A stretch of DNA of 10,445 nt, from the NCBI GenBank assembly GCA_947629965.1, contig CANRFS010000038.1, forward strand, positions 1 through 10,445, in the 5' to 3' direction. Positions 1 through 6,383 of the stretch are shown here, one piece after another. The notes under the pieces are model-generated. The model did no database searches. It had not been told where the DNA came from and saw only the letters and a program-made list of their open reading frames with translations. Numbering within the stretch: position 1 is the first letter of the stretch; every line of letters begins with the position of its first letter. The translations under genes were made by a program, and so were the position numbers. Origin of the DNA: an uncultured Clostridia bacterium. Lineage in GTDB: Bacteria > Bacillota > Clostridia > TANB77 > CAG-508.

Positions 1-15
1 TTTCTTTTTGAGTAC

Positions 16-33
16 GAATACTTCAAAGTATTC
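16..33. repeat. Short perfect hairpin at window edge
   Basis: An 8-bp inverted repeat, gaatactt (16..23) and aagtattc (26..33), has a 2-base spacer. No U-run follows on either strand, so it is not a convincing terminator. It could belong to a neighbouring gene or RNA outside the window. Function unknown. Confidence 0.35.
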
Positions 34-68
34 TCTTAAAGGAATTTATTGTTTATTTTTCAATGTAC

Positions 69-101
69 TTTTGCGTTCATTGTTTTTTGCCGAACGCAAA
101 A
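69..101. repeat. 10-bp inverted repeat downstream of the pyr operon
   Basis: The arms ttttgcgttc (69..78) and gaacgcaaaa (92..101) are perfect reverse complements around a 13-base loop. The GC-containing core of the stem stands out in very AT-rich DNA. It could be a second transcription barrier, or the terminator of a gene arriving from the left edge on the plus strand. The spacing and the lack of a long T-run make this uncertain. No gene is visible in 1..216. Confidence 0.4.
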
Positions 102-155
102 TTAATTTTAGCACATATTAATATTTAGTGTCAATAGATTTTTTAAAAAATTTTT

Positions 156-187
156 AAAAAAATTGCAAGAAATTTTTTCCTGCAATT
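156..187 (-). terminator. Intrinsic terminator of the pyr operon
   Basis: On the minus strand a 12-bp stem (arms 187..176 and 172..161, one G·U pair, 3-base loop) follows the pyrI stop codon by about 30 bases. It is followed by a U-run encoded by the A-tract at 156..160, continuous with the foot of the stem. The plus-strand side also ends in a T-run, so it may work in both directions. It is the natural end of the carA-carB-pyrB-pyrI transcript. Confidence 0.75.
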
Positions 188-216
188 TTTTGTTTGATTT
201 TAACCACTTTTATTTA

Positions 217-636
217 CTATTTTTTCGCCTGTGCTTCACAATATTTACATCTATATATTTTATTCTCTCTGTCTTTTAATTCAAATATTTGATCTATATC
301 TTGTTCTTCAGAAGTTATACATCTTGGATTTTCACATTTTACTATATTTACTAATTTTTCAGGTAGCTCCATGTGTGTCTTTTTTATTATCTTTCCATCT
401 TTTATTACATTTACTGTAATGTTGGTATCTATATATCCTAAAATATCTGTATTAACATCCATGTCATTATCAATTTTTATTATATCCTTTTTTCCTGATT
501 TTTTGCTTTTTACATTCTTAATTATAGCAACAGAGCAGTCTAGATTCTCTAATCCTAAATATTTATATATTTCCATACTCTTTCCCGCTTCTATATGATC
601 TATTACAATACCATTATTTATACTATCTATGTTCAT
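217..636 (-). CDS. pyrI: Aspartate carbamoyltransferase regulatory chain PyrI
   Basis: This is the regulatory subunit of class B aspartate transcarbamoylase. It binds nucleotide effectors and, through a zinc domain, holds catalytic PyrB trimers together. The 139-residue protein is close to the usual length of about 150. The N-terminal part carries the family-like pattern around GIVIDHIEAGKS (residues 9-20) and the KKDIIKI segment (49-55). The C-terminal zinc site is complete: C101 and C106 in CENPRC, C130 and C133 in CKYC, with the same spacing as the E. coli cysteines. The start is preceded by AAAGGGG about 11 bases upstream, a slightly long spacing. It is the last gene of the operon, 78 bases after pyrB, with a hairpin in that gap. 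It has no CGG codon and no frame break. Confidence 0.95.
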   Translation of the reverse strand: MNIDSINNGIVIDHIEAGKSMEIYKYLGLENLDCSVAIIKNVKSKKSGKKDIIKIDNDMDVNTDILGYIDTNITVNVIKDGKIIKKTHMELPEKLVNIVKCENPRCITSEEQDIDQIFELKDRENKIYRCKYCEAQAKK

Positions 637-685
637 CTTTTTTATGTCCCCTTTCTTTTATTAGTTTTCATATTTATTCTTTTAC

Positions 686-707
686 GGGTGGAAATTAATT
701 TCCGCCC
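686..707. repeat. Hairpin between pyrB and pyrI
   Basis: A near-perfect palindrome (arms 686..696 and 697..707, one G·U pair in RNA) lies just after the pyrB stop codon. In the transcript the stem is unusually GC-rich for this region, with GGGCGG pairing to CCACCC. It is not followed by a U-run on the minus strand, so a terminator is unlikely. An mRNA processing or stabilising element that sets the PyrB:PyrI ratio is a reasonable guess. It contains CGGA outside any gene. Confidence 0.55.
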
Positions 708-714
708 TTACTAT

Positions 715-1630
715 TTACTTTATTTCTAGCAATTTAAGTATCAATGCCATTCTAATATATCTTCCATATTCTACTTGTTTAAAATAACATGCTCTTGGAT
801 CATTATCTATCTCTTTTGCTATTTCATTTACCCTTGGAAGTGGGTGCATAATACATAAATCTTTTTTTGCATTTTTTAATTTATCTAATGTTAATATATA
901 GTAATCCTTTAATCTAATATAGTCTGCTTCGTTAAAAAATCTTTCCTTTTGGACTCTTGTCATGTATAAAACATCTAATTTATCTATATATTCTTCTATA
1001 TCATTAGTCTCTATATACTCTATATTATTCTTTTTTAATTTTTCTTCTTTTACATAGTCTGGTATTTTAAGTTCCTTTGGAGATATTAATATAAATTTTA
1101 TATTCTTATATCTCGTCATTGCAGTTATTAATGAGTGTACTGTTCTTCCAAACTTTAAATCTCCACATAGTCCAATTGTTAAATCAGAAAGTCTTCCTTT
1201 CTCACTTGCTATTGTTAGTAAATCAGTTAATGTTTGTGTTGGATGGTTATGTCCGCCATCTCCTGCATTTATAATTGGAACTTTTGAAACTTCACTTGCC
1301 ACAACTGGAGTTCCTTCTTTTGGATGCCTCATTGCTATTATATCTGAATAACAACTTACTACCCTTATCGTATCTGATACAGTTTCCCCTTTGGTAGACG
1401 AGCTAGTTGCTGCATCTGAAAATCCTAATACCTTACCTCCGAAGTCCTAACATTGCTGATTCGAAACTAAGTCTAGTTCTAGTACTTGGTTCAAAAAATA
1501 GTGTTGCAAGTATTTTGTTCTTACATTTTTCTGAATATTTCTCCTTATTTTCCATTATATCTTTTGCTGTTTTAATTAAATCATCAATTTCTTCAACTGA
1601 TAAATCCTTAATGTCAATTAAATTTCTCAT
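715..1630 (-). CDS. pyrB: Aspartate carbamoyltransferase catalytic chain PyrB, recoded at one CGGA
   Basis: PyrB transfers the carbamoyl group of carbamoyl phosphate to aspartate, the first committed step of pyrimidine synthesis. Two overlapping-frame pieces make one protein. The first 63 residues hold the phosphate-binding loop STRTR (49-53). The rest holds TKGE (79-82), MRHP (100-103), HPTQT and HPLPR. The pieces meet at CGGA (1441..1438). The zero frame reads Arg-Arg-stop there; reading CGGA as one glycine gives M-L-G-L-G-G-K-V, aligning with the R-L-G segment after STRTR in E. coli PyrB. The recoded product is 304 residues, normal for the family, and no other stop intervenes. The start has AAAGGAG about 9 bases upstream. 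The gene sits between carB and pyrI, so loss of function would be surprising. A true frameshift mutation or base-calling error is the alternative, made unlikely by five further breaks of identical kind nearby. Confidence 0.93.
1438..1441 (-). other. CGGA +1 recoding site in pyrB (Gly64)
   Basis: The sense context is tta gga ctt CGGA ggt aag gta. The zero frame stops at TAA two codons later (cgg agg taa). Skipping one base, or reading four, gives Gly-Gly-Lys-Val and joins the two halves of PyrB exactly. The purine-rich cggaggt looks like a Shine-Dalgarno motif, but no such motif is shared by the other five sites. Confidence 0.88.
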
Positions 1631-1696
1631 TTTTTATTTCTCCTTTCTTATTTAAATTGTTGTTTGTAAAATTGTTTTTAAGTTAATTTGATTAGG

Positions 1697-1808
1697 AAAA
1701 TAGTTTAAATATAATTTTTGAGATAGGAGCTTCGAATCCAAAATTATTATGAAATAAAATAATTTTGGTGAAGAAGGACGTCTCGAAAAAATTATATTAA
1801 ACTATTTT
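1697..1808. repeat. 112-bp imperfect palindromic element between carB and pyrB
   Basis: Long terminal inverted repeats (1697..1723 and 1781..1808, about 27 bases, differing by small indels) enclose a perfect inner 11-bp stem (1738..1748 with 1758..1768, loop 1749..1757). Short complementary patches lie between them (cttc at 1730..1733 with gaag at 1770..1773). The whole element folds into one long rod or cruciform and fills most of the 205-base carB-pyrB gap. No clear target-site duplication is visible. It could be a MITE-like insertion or a structured mRNA element that separates carAB from pyrBI expression. No second copy occurs in this window. Confidence 0.75.
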
Positions 1809-1835
1809 ACAGTAATAAATAAAACAAATCACAAT

Positions 1836-4800
1836 TTATTCATCTATTGTTGATATACATAATGTTATTTCTTCTAGTACATCTAGCAATACTCTAACTG
1901 TATCTAATGCTGTAAACATAGCAATGTTGTTTTCCACTGCACATCTTCTAATGATACTTCCATCTGTTTCTTGGTCAAGTGCATCTACATCTCTTGTGCT
2001 TATTACATAATTAACATAGCCTTTTCTCATTGAATCTAATATTTCTTCGCTGCCTTCACTTATTTTCTTTTTAACTCTTGTTCTTATTCCATGTCCTTTT
2101 AAAAATTCTGCTGTTCCTTTTGTTGCTTCTATATTAAATCCTAAGTTGTAAAATCTTCTTATTAATGGCAAAGCTTCTTCTTTATCCTTATCTGCAATTG
2201 TTACTAGAATTGTTCCATAGTTTGCCAGATTCATTCCTGATGACTTAAGCGCCTTATATAGTGCTCTTGTTAGTTTTGTATCATATCCTATTGCTTCACC
2301 TGTCGATTTCATTTCAGGTGATAAATATGTATCCATTCCATTTAATTTAGAAAATGAAAATGCAGGTGCTTTTACATACCATTTTTCTTTTTCTTTTGGA
2401 TAAGTTTCTGTTATACCTTGCTCCTTTAAAGTTTTTCCAAGCATTACAAGTGTTCCAATATCTGCTAGTGAATATCCTGTTGATTTTGATATGAATGGTA
2501 CTGTTCTAGATGACCTTGGGTTTACTTCTATTACATATACTTTTTCTTCTTTATCTACTATAAATTGTATATTATATAATCCTATTATTCCAATACTAAT
2601 TCCTAGCTTTACTGTGTAGTCTAATATAGTCTCTTTTGCTTTTTTACTTACGCTAAATGTTGGATATATACTAATACTATCTCCTGAGTGTATACCTGTT
2701 TTTTCAACATGCTCCATTATACCTGGTACAAATACATCTTTTCCATCACATACTGCATCTACTTCTAATTCTTTTCCTATTATATATTTATCTACTAATA
2801 CTGGCTGATCTACATTTATTTCAACTGCTGATTTTAGATATTTCTCTAATGCTTTTCTATTTGAAACTATTTGCATTGCTCTTCCGCCTAATACAAAGCT
2901 TGGTCTTACAAGTACAGGATATCCTATTTCTTCTGCTACTCTTATTCCATCTTTTATATTTGTTACAGCCTGTCCTTTAGGTTGTAATAGTTTTAATTTT
3001 TCCATAACTTTTTCAAAACTGTCTCTATTTTCTGCTCTTTCTATTGCGTCTACATCTGTTCCTATTATTTTTACTCCAAGTTTTGCAAGTGGCATTGCAA
3101 GATTTATTGCTGTTTGTCCTCCAAGTGCTGCAACAACGCCTTCTGGTTTTTCTAAATCAATTATATTCATTACATCTTCTACTGTTAATGGTTCAAAATA
3201 TAACTTGTCACTTGTTGTGTAATCTGTAGATACTGTCTCTGGGTTGTTGTTAATTATTATTGCTTCGTATCCAGCATTTTTAATTGTTTTTACTGCATGT
3301 ACTGTTGAATAATCAAATTCTACACCTTGTCCTATTCTTATTGGTCCTGCTCCTAATACTATAATTTTCTTTTTATTGCTAACTATTGATTCGTTTTCTT
3401 CTTCATATGTAGAATAAAAATATGGTACATAGCTTTCAAACTCGCTTGCACATGTATCTATCATTTTATATACTGGATAAATATTTTCTTTTTTTCTTAA
3501 TAGATATATATCTTCTTCTTTCTTTCCCCATAAAATTGCAATGTATTTATCGCTAAAGCCCATCTTTTTAGCTTCTTTTAGTATTCCTATATTATCCACA
3601 TTTTCTTTTACTTTGTATTCCATTTTTACGATGTTTTTAATTTTTTCTAAGAAGAACATATCTATTTTTGTTGTGTTATATATTAATCCTAAATCTGTAT
3701 TTCTCCTTATAAGTTCTGCTATAGCATATATTCTGTCGTCTCTTCCATCTTTTATATAATCCATCAATTCTTCTGTTTCAAAAGTGTCAAATTTCTTCAT
3801 ATAGATGTGGCATACACCTATCTCTAATGACCTAATTGCTTTTAAAAGACTTTCTTCTAGCGTTCTTCCAACACTCATTACCTCCCCTGTTGCTTTCATC
3901 TGTGTACTTAATTTATTTGAAGCAAGTACAAATTTATCAAATGGAAATCTTGCAATTTTAGTTACTACATAATCAAGCGTTGGTTCAAAGCTTGCTGGTG
4001 TATTTGCAAGCTGTATTTCGTCTAATCTCATTCCTACTGCAATTTTTGCAGAAACTCTTGCTATTGGATAGCCACTTGCCTTTGATGCTAAGGCTGATGA
4101 ACGAGATACTCTTGGATTTACCTCTATTAGGTAATATTTAAATGAATGTGGGTCTAATGCAAATTGAACATTGCATCCGCCTTCTATTTTTAATGCTCTT
4201 ATTATTTTTAAAGCACTATCTCTTAATAGATGATATTCTTTGTTAGTTAGAGTTTGACTTGGTGCAACTACAATTGAATCTCCTGTATGAATTCCAACTG
4301 GATCTAAATTTTCCATGTTACATACAGTTATTGCTGTATCGTTGCTATCTCTCATTACTTCGTACTCTATCTCTTTATATCCCTTTATACTTTTTTCTAC
4401 TAATACTTGCCCTACTGGTGAAAGTTTTAAAGCATGTTTTATTATTTCTTGTAATTCTTCATCATTATCTGCAAATCCTCCACCTGTTCCTCCTAATGTA
4501 AATGCTGGTCTTAATACTACTGGATATCCAATAGTGTGAGCTGCATCTAGTCCTTCTTCTATTGAGTGTGCAATTATTGATTCTAATACTGGCTCTCCTA
4601 ATTCTTCGCATAGTTCTTTAAATTTTTCTCTATCTTCTGCACGTTCTATTGCTTCTGCTGCTGTTCCAAGTAATTCTACTTGGCACTCTTGCAAAACTCC
4701 TTTTTTATATAATTGCATTGCTATATTCAAACCTGTTTGTCCACCTATTCCTGGAAGTATTGCATCTGGTCTTTCATATCTTATTATTTTTGCAACATAT

Positions 4801-5015
4801 TCTAATGTTAATGGTTCCATATATACTTTATCTGCAATAGATGTATCTGTCATAATTGTTGCAGGGTTCGAATTTACAAGTATTACCTTATATCCTTCCT
4901 CTTTTAAAGCTAGACATGCTTGTGTTCCTGCATAATCGAATTCTGCTGCTTGCCCTATTACTATTGGTCCAGATCCTATTACAAGTACTGTTTTTATATC
5001 TTTTCTTTTTGGCAT
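1836..5015 (-). CDS. carB: Carbamoyl phosphate synthase large subunit CarB
   Basis: CarB makes carbamoyl phosphate from bicarbonate, ammonia and two ATP, using ammonia channelled from CarA. The 1059 residues are close to the usual length of about 1070. The two homologous halves are visible. Each opens with a VLVIGSGPIVIGQ-like glycine loop (residues about 10-22; second copy IIVLGAGPIRIGQG near 560) and each has an ATP-grasp fold with VLVRPSFVLGG-like and EVNPR motifs. The last 120 or so residues form the MGS-like allosteric domain (NIEATKGTAEFL onward), where UMP or ornithine act in other bacteria. The ATG overlaps the carA stop codon by one base (TAATG) and uses GGGAGGT inside the end of carA, so the two subunits are probably translationally coupled. 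It has no in-frame CGG; its CGGA strings read GGC GGA and cause no break. Confidence 0.98.
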   Translation of the reverse strand: MPKRKDIKTVLVIGSGPIVIGQAAEFDYAGTQACLALKEEGYKVILVNSNPATIMTDTSIADKVYMEPLTLEYVAKIIRYERPDAILPGIGGQTGLNIAMQLYKKGVLQECQVELLGTAAEAIERAEDREKFKELCEELGEPVLESIIAHSIEEGLDAAHTIGYPVVLRPAFTLGGTGGGFADNDEELQEIIKHALKLSPVGQVLVEKSIKGYKEIEYEVMRDSNDTAITVCNMENLDPVGIHTGDSIVVAPSQTLTNKEYHLLRDSALKIIRALKIEGGCNVQFALDPHSFKYYLIEVNPRVSRSSALASKASGYPIARVSAKIAVGMRLDEIQLANTPASFEPTLDYVVTKIARFPFDKFVLASNKLSTQMKATGEVMSVGRTLEESLLKAIRSLEIGVCHIYMKKFDTFETEELMDYIKDGRDDRIYAIAELIRRNTDLGLIYNTTKIDMFFLEKIKNIVKMEYKVKENVDNIGILKEAKKMGFSDKYIAILWGKKEEDIYLLRKKENIYPVYKMIDTCASEFESYVPYFYSTYEEENESIVSNKKKIIVLGAGPIRIGQGVEFDYSTVHAVKTIKNAGYEAIIINNNPETVSTDYTTSDKLYFEPLTVEDVMNIIDLEKPEGVVAALGGQTAINLAMPLAKLGVKIIGTDVDAIERAENRDSFEKVMEKLKLLQPKGQAVTNIKDGIRVAEEIGYPVLVRPSFVLGGRAMQIVSNRKALEKYLKSAVEINVDQPVLVDKYIIGKELEVDAVCDGKDVFVPGIMEHVEKTGIHSGDSISIYPTFSVSKKAKETILDYTVKLGISIGIIGLYNIQFIVDKEEKVYVIEVNPRSSRTVPFISKSTGYSLADIGTLVMLGKTLKEQGITETYPKEKEKWYVKAPAFSFSKLNGMDTYLSPEMKSTGEAIGYDTKLTRALYKALKSSGMNLANYGTILVTIADKDKEEALPLIRRFYNLGFNIEATKGTAEFLKGHGIRTRVKKKISEGSEEILDSMRKGYVNYVISTRDVDALDQETDGSIIRRCAVENNIAMFTALDTVRVLLDVLEEITLCISTIDE

Positions 5016-6100
5016 TACTTATTACCTCCCATCATGTCAATAAATTGATCAAATAAATAACTTGAGTCCTGTGGTCCTGGTGCACTCTCTGGATGGTATT
5101 GAACACTAAATATTTTATCTTTTAAACATTCTATGCCTTCTATTGTGTTGTCTAAAATATTTTTGTGTGTTACTTGCAGCCCCGTTCCTTTTAAAGATTT
5201 TTCATCTACTGCATAACTATGATTTTGACTAGTAATTTCTATTTTATCTGTTTTTAGATTTAATACTGGATGATTTCCGCCTCTGTGCCCGAATTTTAAC
5301 TTGTATGTTTTTGCACCATAAGCTAGGGCTATCATTTGATGTCCTAAACATATTCCGAATATTGGATATTTTCCTCTGAGTTTTTTAATTAGTTCTATTA
5401 CTTCCGTTACATCTTCTGGATCTCCTGGTCCATTTGATAAAAATACTCCATCTGGTTTTAAATCTACTATTTTTTCATAAGGTGTATTGTATGGAACAAC
5501 TGTTACGTTACATCCCCTTTTATTTAAGCTTCTTATTATATTTAACTTTATTCCGCAGTCCACTGCAACAATATTAAATCTTGCATTTGCAGTTCTAGAA
5601 TACCATTTTTTCTTGCAACTAACCTTTGATACTGCATCTTTTGGCAGGTTATATTCTTTCAATTTCTTTAATGCTTCTTCTTTGCTAGTATTTATATCAG
5701 TTATAATTACTTTCCTACTTCCTTTGTCTCTAATGCTTCTAGTTAATTTTCTTGTATCTAGCCCATATATTCCTGGAATATTATTTTCCTCTAAATATTC
5801 TGATAAAGTTTTGGTGTATCTAAAATTACTTGGTATATCATTATACTCTCTTACTATTAATCCACCAATTGTGGGCTGTCTTGTTTCATAGTCATCATCT
5901 GTAATTCCATAATTTCCAATTAAAGGATAAGTCATTACAACCATTTGATATGTATATGATGGATCTGAAACTATCTCTTGATAACCAACCATAGATGTGT
6001 TAAAAACTATCTCACAAATGCTTTCTAAATCTGCACCGAATCCATATCCTAGGTATTCTTCCCCATCCTCAAGTATTATTTTTTTGTTAAAGTCTTTCAT
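5015..6100 (-). CDS. carA: Carbamoyl phosphate synthase small subunit CarA
   Basis: CarA is the glutamine amidotransferase subunit that releases ammonia from glutamine for CarB. The chosen start gives 361 residues, the usual length. The N-terminal half is the CarA-specific domain. The C-terminal half is a class I amidotransferase with nucleophile C251 in GICLGHQ (249-255), and H336 and E338 in YHPES. SNGPGDP (222-228) is the conserved loop before it. I chose the ATG at 6100 because AAAGGATGG lies just upstream and the N-terminus then matches the family. The frame stays open to an ATG at 6184, but that would put coding sequence through a leader hairpin. It is the first enzyme gene of the operon, about 85 bases after an attenuator-like terminator. 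Confidence 0.97.
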   Translation of the reverse strand: MKDFNKKIILEDGEEYLGYGFGADLESICEIVFNTSMVGYQEIVSDPSYTYQMVVMTYPLIGNYGITDDDYETRQPTIGGLIVREYNDIPSNFRYTKTLSEYLEENNIPGIYGLDTRKLTRSIRDKGSRKVIITDINTSKEEALKKLKEYNLPKDAVSKVSCKKKWYSRTANARFNIVAVDCGIKLNIIRSLNKRGCNVTVVPYNTPYEKIVDLKPDGVFLSNGPGDPEDVTEVIELIKKLRGKYPIFGICLGHQMIALAYGAKTYKLKFGHRGGNHPVLNLKTDKIEITSQNHSYAVDEKSLKGTGLQVTHKNILDNTIEGIECLKDKIFSVQYHPESAPGPQDSSYLFDQFIDMMGGNK

Positions 6101-6138
6101 TATCAACCATCCTTTCATGTTTTTGAACTGTTTTCTAT

Positions 6139-6178
6139 AATTTTGAAAAGAAACAAGACACCGTTTATTTTCAAAATT
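6139..6178 (-). promoter_or_regulatory. Leader hairpin upstream of carA
   Basis: In the transcript, AAUUUUGAAAA (6178..6168) pairs perfectly with UUUUCAAAAUU (6149..6139). After one mismatch a further AAAC/GUUU pairing extends the stem, leaving the 8-base loop GGUGUCUU. It lies between the attenuator-like terminator and the carA ribosome binding site and lacks a U-run, so it is not a terminator. It may stabilise the 5' end of read-through mRNA, pause polymerase, or bind a regulator. I see no match to the PyrR-binding consensus. Confidence 0.6.
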
Positions 6179-6184
6179 AAGCAT

Positions 6185-6212
6185 AAAAAAATAAGGAATA
6201 AATTTCCTTATT
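6185..6212 (-). terminator. Attenuator-like intrinsic terminator in the pyr leader
   Basis: A 9-bp stem, AAUAAGGAA (6212..6204) with UUCCUUAUU (6198..6190), has a 5-base loop and is followed directly by U's (6189..6185). It has only two G-C pairs, so it is a weak terminator suited to regulation. It lies after the promoter and leader ORF and before carA. The stop codon of the leader ORF covers the first two bases of the stem, so a ribosome sitting there would block the 5' arm. Confidence 0.75.
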
Positions 6213-6294
6213 AAAATATAAATAAAAATGAAACAACTATTAAAAAAATATTGGCAACTGATATAAAATTGGCTTTTTTTACATAGTTTTTCAT
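6211..6294 (-). CDS. 27-residue leader peptide of the pyr operon
   Basis: A short ORF not longer than 27 codons starts at ATG 6294, with GAGGT at 6305..6301 spaced six bases away. It begins MKNYVKKANF, continues with a hydrophobic stretch rich in Phe, Val, Ile and Leu, and ends at TAA on the edge of the attenuator stem. The second half of its RNA is very U-rich. Position, ribosome binding site and stop-terminator overlap suggest a cis-acting leader peptide like PyrL of E. coli pyrBI in logic, though not in sequence. There, low UTP slows polymerase in U-rich RNA, the ribosome catches up and the terminator cannot form. It could also be a small membrane protein in its own right. The mechanism is inference; the ORF, ribosome binding site, promoter and terminator are visible. 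Confidence 0.7.
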   Translation of the reverse strand: MKNYVKKANFISVANIFLIVVSFLFIF

Positions 6295-6327
6295 TTTTCT
6301 ACCTCTTTTTTATTTTACACTTTTAAT

Positions 6328-6357
6328 ATTATAGCAAAAGTAAAATACAAAATGCAA
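6328..6357 (-). promoter_or_regulatory. Sigma-A type promoter of the pyr operon
   Basis: The -35 box is TTGCAT (6357..6352), the spacer is 18 bases and the -10 box is TATAAT (6333..6328). TG one base upstream of the -10 box gives an extended -10. Transcription would begin near 6320, about 25 bases before the leader ORF start. It lies directly after the stop codon of the preceding gene at 6384, with no clear terminator between, so some read-through from upstream is possible. Confidence 0.75.
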
Positions 6358-6383
6358 TAGTTTTTTTAATTTTTTATCATTTT

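Noticed and set aside
1..39. Possible 3' end of a plus-strand gene (frame reading FLFEYEYFKVFS then TAA)
   Set aside because: Only 12 codons are visible and they overlap a palindrome that reads openly on both strands, so coding cannot be supported.
3044..5056. Several Leu-rich plus-strand ORFs opposite carB
   Set aside because: They are low-complexity shadows of a highly conserved minus-strand gene in an AT-rich genome.
6101..6184. Longer CarA from ATG at 6184 or 6118
   Set aside because: The extra residues have no family counterpart, run through a leader hairpin, and lie upstream of the AAAGGATGG ribosome binding site that serves ATG 6100.
6139..6320. PyrR-type RNA regulation of the pyr operon
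   Set aside because: I could not find the conserved PyrR-binding loop sequence in the leader; the parts present fit leader-ORF attenuation better.
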